NCBI RefSeq assembly: GCF_036924745.1
Contig: NZ_JAZHSD010000001.1
Location: forward strand, 186,001 to 250,000
DNA: 64,000 nt
From: Bradyrhizobium sp. AZCC 1693
Lineage (GTDB): Bacteria > Pseudomonadota > Alphaproteobacteria > Rhizobiales > Xanthobacteraceae
Direction of reading: 5' to 3'
Shown here: one piece after another, positions 7,383-14,439 of the stretch
Position numbering within the stretch: position 1 is the stretch's first letter
How the letters are laid out: the number at the start of each line of letters is the position of its first letter
The notes under the pieces: model-generated
Told to the model about the DNA's origin: nothing
Database searches by the model: none
What the model saw: only the letters and a program-made list of their open reading frames with translations
Program-made: the position numbers and the translations under genes

Positions 7383-9143
7383 ATGGCTCTTTCGGCCGAC
7401 GACCGCGTAGCCGATCTTGGAACCATGCGGGCACGGCTGCCTCACGCGCGGCGCTTCCTGAACAGAGCGCCTGCGGGGCGCGTCGTCGGGCTGACGCTGC
7501 TCGCGCTCGTTCTCGCCTTCCTGACGGTCTACCCGCTGTCGATGCTGCTCTATGGGAGCCTGCATTCGACGCCGCCGGGCGTTGCCGGTGTCTTCACGCT
7601 CGACGGCTATCGCGACATCGTTTCGCAGCAAAATTTGCTCACGCTGCTCAACACCGTCGGCATCGCGCTGGCCAAGACGATCCCGTCGCTGTTTCTCGCT
7701 GTGCTGCTCGCGTGGATTCTTGCGCGGACTGACACGCCGTTCCGCGGCACGCTGGAGGTTCTGGTCACGCTGCCTTTCTTCATTCCGCCGATCCTGACGG
7801 CGATGGCCTGGGGCATGTTGGGCAATCCGCAGGTGGGATTGCTGAACCAGCTATATCAAGGGATCACCGGATCGACCGCGTCGCCGATCAACGTCTATTC
7901 CTATGGCGGCGTCGTCTGGCACATGATGCAATATTCGGTGCCGTTCCTTTTCCTTTTGATCGTCGACGCCTTTCGGGCGATGGATCCGAGCCTTGAGGAA
8001 GCCGCACGGATGTGCGGCGCCACCCGGTTGCGGACGTTCTGCACCGTCACGCTTCAATTGATGCTGCCGGCACTGACCGGGGCCGCGATCCTCAGCTTCA
8101 TCAGGGGTGTAGAGAATTTCGAATCGCCGCTGTTCTTCGGCTCGCCTGCCGGCATCCACGTCATCACGACTGATATCTACGACTCCATTAACCAGCGCTC
8201 GCCGCCGCAATATCAATATGCCACCGCGATCAGCTTCGTGATCATGGCGCTGATGTTCCTGATCATCCTGATGCAATGGCGCATCCTGCGCGGCCGCAGT
8301 TTCCAGACGGTGTCGGGAAAGGGCTATTCGCCCGGGGTCATGAAGCTCGGCAAATGGCGCTGGGCGACGTTCGCGTTTTGCGCGCTGTTCTTCGCCGTCA
8401 CGGTCGTACTGCCCGTGAGCCAGCTCCTGATCGGGTCCTTCTTCAAGTTCTTCGGCTTCTACGAATGGGACATGTTGACGCTCGAGCATTATCAGGCGGT
8501 TGCGGGGAGCAGCGAGTTCTGGCGGGCCTTCAGCAATACCATGCTGCTGGGTTTTGTCGGCGCTACGCTAACCATGCTGCTTGGCGGTATCGTCGCCTAC
8601 GTCTCGGTCAGGACCAAATGGCGCGGTCGCCGTCTGATCGACGCCATGGCATGGTTGCCGTGGATGATGCCGGGCATTGTCCTGGGCGTAGGCTTTCTGT
8701 GGGGGTTCGCGCTGCTGCCTCATGCCATCCCGATCTATGGGACGATCTGGGCGCTGCTGCTCGCCTACATCTCGCTGGGAACACCGCTCTCGGTGCGCGT
8801 CATGTCCAGCGCCTACGGTCAATTGTCCTACGACCTCGAAGAGTGCTCGCGCGTGCACGGGGCGAGCTGGCTGCAGACGATGTGGCGCATCATGATCGCG
8901 CTGGTCTGGCCCTCCTTTGCCGTGGGCTGGGTCCTGATCTTCTTCGGAATCATGCGCGAGTTGAGCGCCTCCGTGCTGCTCTATTCCGTCGGCTCCGAGG
9001 TTCTGTCGGTCGTGCTTCTGAAACTCTGGGCCAATGGGAGCGCGGAACAGGTGAGCGTGATCGGTCTCATCATGATGGCCATGGTGATCGTTTTCAGATG
9101 GGTGCAGCTCCGCGTCATCAAGCGATGGATTGGCGCCCTGTGA
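7383..9143 (+). CDS. two-domain ABC transporter permease (FbpB/ThiP-like)
   Basis: A 586-residue inner-membrane protein made of two fused permease halves of about six helices each. Each half carries an EAA coupling loop: EEAARMCGATRLRTF near residue 205 and EECSRVHGASWLQTM near residue 486. A single internally duplicated permease is characteristic of the iron(III), thiamine and phosphonate importer group. It starts 11 bases after the binding-protein gene and ends just before the ATPase gene, completing a standard importer operon. Confidence 0.92.
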   Translation: MALSADDRVADLGTMRARLPHARRFLNRAPAGRVVGLTLLALVLAFLTVYPLSMLLYGSLHSTPPGVAGVFTLDGYRDIVSQQNLLTLLNTVGIALAKTIPSLFLAVLLAWILARTDTPFRGTLEVLVTLPFFIPPILTAMAWGMLGNPQVGLLNQLYQGITGSTASPINVYSYGGVVWHMMQYSVPFLFLLIVDAFRAMDPSLEEAARMCGATRLRTFCTVTLQLMLPALTGAAILSFIRGVENFESPLFFGSPAGIHVITTDIYDSINQRSPPQYQYATAISFVIMALMFLIILMQWRILRGRSFQTVSGKGYSPGVMKLGKWRWATFAFCALFFAVTVVLPVSQLLIGSFFKFFGFYEWDMLTLEHYQAVAGSSEFWRAFSNTMLLGFVGATLTMLLGGIVAYVSVRTKWRGRRLIDAMAWLPWMMPGIVLGVGFLWGFALLPHAIPIYGTIWALLLAYISLGTPLSVRVMSSAYGQLSYDLEECSRVHGASWLQTMWRIMIALVWPSFAVGWVLIFFGIMRELSASVLLYSVGSEVLSVVLLKLWANGSAEQVSVIGLIMMAMVIVFRWVQLRVIKRWIGAL

Positions 9144-9159
9144 CTGGATTAGGTGTCTG

Positions 9160-10251
9160 ATGTCAAATGTCGTCCTGGAAAAAGTCAGCCGCAAATTCGG
9201 CGAGTTTGCCGCCGTGAACGACATTGATCTCCGCGTCGCGGAAGGCGAGTTCATGACGCTGCTCGGGCCGTCCGGCTGCGGCAAGACAACCACGTTGCGG
9301 ATGGTCGCAGGCCTTGAACAGAATACCAGTGGCCGTATCAGCCTCGGGAACGAGGTGGTCAGCGATGCGGCCTCGGGCGTGTTTGTTCCATCGGAGCGGC
9401 GGCGCCTCGGTATGGTTTTCCAGTCCTACGCGATCTGGCCGCATATGACGGTTTTCGAGAACGTTGCATATCCATTGCGGGTGCGCCGTCGTCCCTCGGC
9501 CGAAATCCGGGATCTGGTTTCAAAGTCGTTGCGTCTCGTCGAAATGGAACGCTTCTCCGAGCGTCCTGCGCCGGCTCTGTCGGGCGGTCAGCAACAGCGT
9601 GTAGCCATTGCGCGGGCGCTGGTGTTCGAGCCGAAGGTGCTTCTTCTCGACGAGCCGCTGAGTAATCTCGACGCCAAGTTGCGGTTGCAGATGGGCGACG
9701 AGTTCCGTGCGATCCAGAGACGGCTCGGCATGACGACCCTTTATGTCACGCATGACCAGTCGGAGGCGATGGCGCTCTCCGACCGCGTGGTTGTGATGGA
9801 TCAGGGACGAATCCAGCAGGTTGGTGTCCCCGAGGACATTTATCGCTACCCGGCCAATCGCACTGTCGCGGGATTCTTCGGCAACCCAAATCTTCTTAAA
9901 GCTAGTGTAGAGGCTTGCGCGCGCCTGGAGGGAGGTCGGGTTCAGCTTGATGTCGTCGGGCACGGTTGGCAGGGTCGATGCGAGGCCGCAACCGAAGTGC
10001 CGCCGGGACAAACCGTCACGGTCATGGTGCGGCCGGAAGACATCAGGATTGCGCCCGCCGGTACCGACAAGGATGGGCTGCGATGGTCCGGACGGATCGC
10101 CCACACGATCTTCCGTGGCCCGACAAGGTCGATCGTGGTGGAGATCGAGGACGGTCGCCTCAATGTCGATGCTCCCGCCTTTGGCGGCTATTCGGTCGGC
10201 GACAATGTGACGGTGGTCGTTCCTCAGAACGCGGCTTGGGCCGTCGGGTAA
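9160..10251 (+). CDS. ABC importer ATPase (FbpC/PotA-like) with TOBE domain
   Basis: A 363-residue nucleotide-binding subunit. Walker A GPSGCGKTT is at 36-44, signature LSGGQQQRVAIARAL starts at 140, Walker B LLLDEPLSNLDAKLR follows near 162, with a switch histidine in YVTHDQSEAMA. The C-terminal 120 residues form a TOBE-type domain (VMVRPEDIRI). The internal ATG at 9160 gives the normal N-terminus; an upstream frame to 9130 adds residues overlapping the permease gene. It powers the importer encoded just upstream. Confidence 0.93.
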   Translation: MSNVVLEKVSRKFGEFAAVNDIDLRVAEGEFMTLLGPSGCGKTTTLRMVAGLEQNTSGRISLGNEVVSDAASGVFVPSERRRLGMVFQSYAIWPHMTVFENVAYPLRVRRRPSAEIRDLVSKSLRLVEMERFSERPAPALSGGQQQRVAIARALVFEPKVLLLDEPLSNLDAKLRLQMGDEFRAIQRRLGMTTLYVTHDQSEAMALSDRVVVMDQGRIQQVGVPEDIYRYPANRTVAGFFGNPNLLKASVEACARLEGGRVQLDVVGHGWQGRCEAATEVPPGQTVTVMVRPEDIRIAPAGTDKDGLRWSGRIAHTIFRGPTRSIVVEIEDGRLNVDAPAFGGYSVGDNVTVVVPQNAAWAVG

Positions 10252-10262
10252 ATCATTAGTGG

Positions 10263-10298
10263 TCTCAATCGCCCAGAAAGCTGCGAAACGTCGGAGCC
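10263..10298 (+). repeat. left copy of a ~35-bp direct repeat flanking the M20 peptidase
   Basis: TCTCAATCGCCCAGAAAGCT begins a stretch that recurs at 11724-11758 with about three substitutions. It sits directly after the ABC operon, and the copies bracket the peptidase gene. A shorter related piece, GCGAAATTTCGGAGCC, occurs near 11775-11790 at the tRNA fragment. Confidence 0.7.
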
Positions 10299-10389
10299 AA
10301 ACAGCCCGGCTCTTCCTTATGAGGCTTGCGAAGCAACGCGTCTCGAACGATGCTCACGAGCACCGCAAGCCACTATCCAAGGGATCGTC

Positions 10390-11583
10390 ATGCCCGTCGA
10401 CGTCAAAACCGCCACCGACCGCCTCATGCGCTTCCTCGCTATCGAGGGAGTGACCGGAAAGGAGGCAGCCATAGGACGCGAGCTCAGCGCGGCGCTGCAG
10501 GAAAGTGGCGTGCCGGCGACCGCGATCCGCCTCGACGACGCCAACACACGCATTCCCGTGCCGACAGAGACCGGCAATCTCATTGTCGATCTGCCCGGCC
10601 GGGGCGCAATGCACAACCAGCCGCGGATCATGTTCATGACTCACATGGACACCGTGCCGCTGTGCGCCGGAGCGAAGCCGAAGCTAACGGGGCGCAAGAT
10701 CGTCAATGCGGCGAAGACCGCGCTCGGCGGCGACAACCGCGCCGGCTGTGGCGTTCTCGTCACGCTGGCGGCCGAGCTTGCGAAACAGAAGCTCGATCAT
10801 CCGCCGATCACGCTGCTGTTCTGCGTGCGCGAGGAGAGCGGGCTTTGGGGGGCGCGACACGTCAAAACCGCTGACCTCGGCTCACCGGTCATGGCCTTCA
10901 ACTACGACGGCGGCTCTGCCTCCAATGTCACGATCGGCGCCGTTGGCGCGGATCGCTGGCAGGTCGAGATTTTCGGCCGCGCCTCGCACGCCGGCGTCGC
11001 ACCCGAGCGCGGGATCAGTTCGACCATGATCCTGGCGCTTGCGCTTGCCGATGTGAAGGCTGGTGGCTGGTTCGGCAAGGTGGTGAAGCGCAAGCTGAAG
11101 GGCACGAGCAATGTCGGCCCCGTCACCGGCGGCGACGGCCGGCCGGCCGGGGACGCCACCAATGTTGTCACCGACTATGTGCACGTGCGCGGCGAAAGCC
11201 GCAGCCACGACAGCAAGTTCTTCAAGGAGATTACGAAGGCCTACAAGGCGGCGTTCGAGAAGGCGGCAAAGCGCGTGAAGAACAGCGATGGCAAGTCGGG
11301 CCGCGTCAAGTTCAAGGCTGAGACCGACTATCATCCGTTCCGCATGAAGGAGAGCCTGCCCGTGGTCAAACGCGCGGTCGCGGCAGTGTCCGGCATCGGC
11401 GCAACACCGAACATCCGCGCCGCGAATGGCGGATTGGATGCAAACTGGATGGTCCGCCACGGCGTTCCGACGGTGACCTTCGGCGCGGGGCAGAACGAGC
11501 CGCACACGATCGACGAGTGGATCAATCTCGACGAATACGACCGGGCGTGTGCTCTCGCAGTCCAACTCGCGACGATGCGATGA
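10390..11583 (+). CDS. M20-family metallopeptidase (tripeptide-aminopeptidase-like)
   Basis: A 397-residue M20 protein. Expected metal ligands and catalytic residues are visible: H85 and D87 in THMDTV, bridging D115 in GGDNRAG, E148/E149 in CVREESG, an Asp in NYDGG and H372 in EPHTIDE. A dimerisation lid with the ASHAG motif lies in the middle. This is the PepT-like branch of di-zinc peptidases and amidohydrolases; a non-peptide amide substrate is possible. AAGGGA precedes the ATG. The gene sits between direct repeats, apart from the ABC operon, so it may have arrived separately. Confidence 0.88.
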   Translation: MPVDVKTATDRLMRFLAIEGVTGKEAAIGRELSAALQESGVPATAIRLDDANTRIPVPTETGNLIVDLPGRGAMHNQPRIMFMTHMDTVPLCAGAKPKLTGRKIVNAAKTALGGDNRAGCGVLVTLAAELAKQKLDHPPITLLFCVREESGLWGARHVKTADLGSPVMAFNYDGGSASNVTIGAVGADRWQVEIFGRASHAGVAPERGISSTMILALALADVKAGGWFGKVVKRKLKGTSNVGPVTGGDGRPAGDATNVVTDYVHVRGESRSHDSKFFKEITKAYKAAFEKAAKRVKNSDGKSGRVKFKAETDYHPFRMKESLPVVKRAVAAVSGIGATPNIRAANGGLDANWMVRHGVPTVTFGAGQNEPHTIDEWINLDEYDRACALAVQLATMR

Positions 11584-11723
11584 GCATCGCGGTTCAGCTC
11601 CCGAGCCATCGAGAGCGCCGCAACAGGCTGCCTGGTTCGGCTCGCGACCTGGCGGCGTCGAGCAGCAAGGAATGAACGCATAGGTGAGAGTCGCCGTTCC
11701 GACAAAGAGAAATTCGGTGATGA

Positions 11724-11758
11724 TCTCAATCGCCCAAAAAGCTGCGAAATGTCGGAAC
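11724..11758 (+). repeat. right copy of the direct repeat flanking the M20 peptidase
   Basis: Matches 10263-10298 at about 32 of 35 positions. It lies 30 bases before the tRNA-Gly fragment, so the peptidase segment and the island boundary are juxtaposed. Confidence 0.7.
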
Positions 11759-11786
11759 GGCTCTTGAAAAGATTGCGAAATTTCGG

Positions 11787-11882
11787 AGCCTTCCAAAGCT
11801 GAATACGACGGTTCGGTTCCCTTCACCCACTCCAAGCAATTTCAGTGACTTAGTACAAATTCTCGATCTCATTCTGACAACC
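11787..11882 (+). repeat. degenerate 3' half of tRNA-Gly plus flank (right island boundary)
   Basis: AGCCTTCCAAAGCTGAATAC and the following T arm and acceptor end (to 11834) match the 3' half of tRNA-Gly(UCC) at 2681-2727 with one insertion and three substitutions. Similarity continues some 48 bases past the CCA, ending ATTCTGACAAC. There is no 5' half, so no functional tRNA can form. This is the expected appearance of the distal att repeat of an integrated element. Confidence 0.65.
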
Positions 11883-11981
11883 GTTGGATGTTAATTAGAC
11901 TGAATTCCTCTTCCAATTTTGCTATTACCTTCCATCCCTTGGAGACGAATGTCGGTTAGGTTTTCGCATCGGAGGACCGTC

Positions 11982-12557
11982 ATGACCAATACTTCAGGTA
12001 CGATGGGAGATCCCCAAGCCGGTTCGGATACGGCGCCACTGCGTGCCAAGTCGGGCTGGATCATCGCACTCGGCGTTGTCTATCTCATCGCAGGATTTAT
12101 CGCGCTTGGCAGCGTTGCGATGGCTACCGTCGCGAGCGTCCTCATCGTCGGCGTGATGATGATCATCGCCGGCGTCGCCGAAGTGTTCAGCGCCTTCCAG
12201 ATCAAGAACTGGGGCAAGTTCCTGCTCTGGGCCTTGCTCGGCGTGCTCTACATCGTCGCGGGCTTCGTCACGTTCCAGAATCCGCTGCTCGCGGCGGTGC
12301 TGCTCACCCTCATTCTCGGCGCATCACTGGTGGCCTCGGGCATCATGCGAATCTTCCTGGCCTTCAGCATGAAACGGGAAACGCCCTGGATCTGGGTGGT
12401 GCTGTCAGGCGTGATCACGCTGCTGCTCGGCCTCTTGATTTTGGCGCGCTGGCCGGTCTCGAGCCTCTATATCCTCGGCCTGTTCCTTGGCATCGATCTC
12501 ATCATGGCCGGCGCTGGCTGGATCGGAGTGGGCTTGGGCCTGCGTCGCGCTCGCTGA
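11982..12557 (+). CDS. HdeD/DUF308-family membrane protein
   Basis: A 191-residue polytopic inner-membrane protein with about six helices arranged as three similar hairpins (for example ALGVVYLIAGFIALGS, LLGVLYIVAGFVTF, VVLSGVITLLLGLLIL). This is the HdeD acid-resistance family pattern; its molecular function is unproven outside enterobacteria. The start follows GGAGGACC seven bases upstream, preferred over an upstream frame to 11919. It begins a three-gene run with the LapA-like and patatin genes. Confidence 0.85.
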   Translation: MTNTSGTMGDPQAGSDTAPLRAKSGWIIALGVVYLIAGFIALGSVAMATVASVLIVGVMMIIAGVAEVFSAFQIKNWGKFLLWALLGVLYIVAGFVTFQNPLLAAVLLTLILGASLVASGIMRIFLAFSMKRETPWIWVVLSGVITLLLGLLILARWPVSSLYILGLFLGIDLIMAGAGWIGVGLGLRRAR

Positions 12558-12608
12558 GGTGGGGTGGCGGACTGCGCCACGCGGTTGATCGACGTTCAGG
12601 AGGCGCCC

Positions 12609-12842
12609 ATGCGCTGGATCTACCTCGCCGTCATCATTCTGTTCGCCGCCGCGACGATCATCTTCGCAGCGCAGAACTTCGAGATCGTCACCATGTCCTT
12701 CCTCGGCATCAATGCCCGCGTGCCGCTCGCGCTGCTGGTCGCGGTCGCCTACCTCTTGGGCGCGGCGACGGGCGGCAGCCTGTTCGCGCTGCTGCGTCGA
12801 TCTTACCAAGAGTCGAGACGAGGCCTTAGGGGCTCGTCCTGA
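12609..12842 (+). CDS. LapA-domain (DUF1049) small membrane protein
   Basis: A 77-residue protein with two helices: MRWIYLAVIILFAAATIIFAAQNFE, then a VPLALLVAVAYLLGAATGGS helix before a basic tail. The AQNxExVTMSFLG step between them is typical of the LapA/YciS family that tunes lipopolysaccharide assembly. It lies 51 bases after the HdeD-like gene; CAGGAGG precedes the ATG. Confidence 0.8.
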   Translation: MRWIYLAVIILFAAATIIFAAQNFEIVTMSFLGINARVPLALLVAVAYLLGAATGGSLFALLRRSYQESRRGLRGSS

Positions 12843-12879
12843 ATCGGGTGTCGTTTCATCCCGACCGAAGAGGGCGACG

Positions 12880-13908
12880 ATGGACGCAACAGCACGCGAA
12901 GCGGTTCTGGTGGATCTCGCCTTGCAGGGCGGCGGCTCTCACGGCGCGTTCACCTGGGGTGTGCTCGATCGGCTGATCGAGGAGCCGTGGCTGCGGATCG
13001 AGGCGATCTCCGGCACGTCGGCGGGCGCGATGAATGCAGCCCTGGTGGCGGACGGATGGACGCAAGGCGGCGCCGAAGGCGCGCGGGCGGCGCTTGAGAC
13101 CTATTGGCGGCGGGTGTCGCAGGCTGCGGCGTTCAGCCCGCTGCAGCGCTCGCCGCTTGACCGGCTGATGGGCCGCTGGACGCTCGACACGTCACCCGCC
13201 TATGTGGCCATGGACCTGATGGCCCGCGTGGCTTCGCCCTATGATCTCAATCCGCTCGGCCTCAACCCGTTGCGCGCGGTGCTCGCCGAAAGCATCGATT
13301 TCGACCGGCTGGCCCGCGCACCCATCAGGCTGTTCGTCACTGCGACCAATGTGCGCACCGGTCGCGGCCGCATCTTCCGCAACAAGGAGATCACCGCCGA
13401 CGTCCTGCTTGCCTCGGCCTGCCTGCCTACCATGTTCCATGCGATCGAGATCGACGGCGAACCTTACTGGGATGGCGGCTATGCCGGCAATCCGACGCTA
13501 ACGCCGCTGGTGCGCGAAAGCGACGCGCATGACACCATTCTGGTGCAGATCAATCCGCGCGAACGGCCGGAACCGCCGCGCACGGCAAATGAAATCCTCA
13601 ACCGGCTCAACGAGATTTCCTTCAACTCGCCGCTGATGAAGGAATTGCGCATGATGGCGCTGCTGCGCCAGGTGGCGGACCCCGGACACGGCGAAGGCGC
13701 GCGCTGGGCCGGAATGCGCACGCACCGGATCATGACCGACACGCTCACAGAATTCGGCGCGTCGTCGAAGCTCAACGCCGAGTGGGCGTTCGTCTCACTC
13801 CTGAAAGAAGAGGGCCGCAAGAGCGCCGACGCATTCCTTGACGCCCATGGCGAGCATATCGGCAGGCAATCCACGACCGATCTCGACGCGCTGCTCGCGG
13901 AATGCTGA
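12880..13908 (+). CDS. patatin-like phospholipase
   Basis: A 342-residue patatin-family lipid acyl hydrolase. The oxyanion loop is LALQGGGSHG (residues 13-22), the nucleophile is S47 in GTSAG and the dyad aspartate is in the DGGYAGNP motif, so it should be active. There is no signal peptide, suggesting a cytoplasmic or membrane-peripheral enzyme. A frame extends upstream into the LapA-like gene, but the conserved N-terminus begins at this ATG, 37 bases after that gene. Confidence 0.9.
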   Translation: MDATAREAVLVDLALQGGGSHGAFTWGVLDRLIEEPWLRIEAISGTSAGAMNAALVADGWTQGGAEGARAALETYWRRVSQAAAFSPLQRSPLDRLMGRWTLDTSPAYVAMDLMARVASPYDLNPLGLNPLRAVLAESIDFDRLARAPIRLFVTATNVRTGRGRIFRNKEITADVLLASACLPTMFHAIEIDGEPYWDGGYAGNPTLTPLVRESDAHDTILVQINPRERPEPPRTANEILNRLNEISFNSPLMKELRMMALLRQVADPGHGEGARWAGMRTHRIMTDTLTEFGASSKLNAEWAFVSLLKEEGRKSADAFLDAHGEHIGRQSTTDLDALLAEC

Positions 13909-13912
13909 GGCT

Positions 13913-14221
13913 ATGACGGGGGCGGGGCTTCTCGGCATCCTGATCGGGCTCGGCCTTTTGATTGCGTTCGCGTTCCGGGGTTGGAGCGTGTTGCTGCTTG
14001 CGCCGCTCGCCGCCTTGATCGCAGCACTGTGCTCCCGCGAGCCGCTGCTCGCCCATTGGACCCAGATCTTCATGGTCAGCGCGGCCGGCTTTCTGCTGTT
14101 TCGTGCGGCCGGCATCCCGCGGCGTCTGATGCCGGCGGCCATCGTGCTCGGCACCTCGACCTTCACCATGTCGGCACTGCCCGGCACGCCGTCGATCCAG
14201 AACGCGATACCGATGCCGTAA
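13913..14221 (+). pseudogene. GntP-family permease remnant with internal deletion and lost C-terminus
   Basis: The first part (MTGAGLLGILIGLGLLIAFA) is a normal GntP/GntT N-terminus. After about 50 residues it jumps to VSAAGFLLFRAAGIPRRLMP, which in full-length members lies roughly 80 residues further on. It then keeps the TMSALPGTPSIQNAIPMP segment and stops at TAA where intact proteins continue for more than 250 residues. With 102 residues of a usual ~450, it cannot be a working carrier. It starts four bases after the patatin stop, so it was probably once co-transcribed. Confidence 0.75.
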
Positions 14222-14324
14222 ACCTGTGGTTGCTGCTCGGTGAAAAGTTGACGTCAATTTCGGGGCGTTTCTGCGGGCGAAATGCGCGCCTGGTAACCAT
14301 GCCTTGCGGAACGCCTGGACTCGC

Positions 14325-14376
14325 CACAAAATCAATCCGATTCAGACACATTGTCGGCGAGTAGGGTTGAAACGGT
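14325..14376 (+). promoter_or_regulatory. conserved upstream box of the first LivK::TAXI gene
   Basis: A 52-base block matches 17005-17056 upstream of the second paralogue at all but about five positions, while the surrounding DNA diverges. It contains the ACAAAATCAATCCGATT core, ending GTAGGGTTGAAACGGT. Equal placement before both genes and selective conservation suggest a shared promoter or operator. Confidence 0.5.
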
Positions 14377-14439
14377 GCCTGCTCGCATCACACGCCCAAA
14401 TAATATTACAAAAATATGGGCTCATATGGGGGGACTGCA

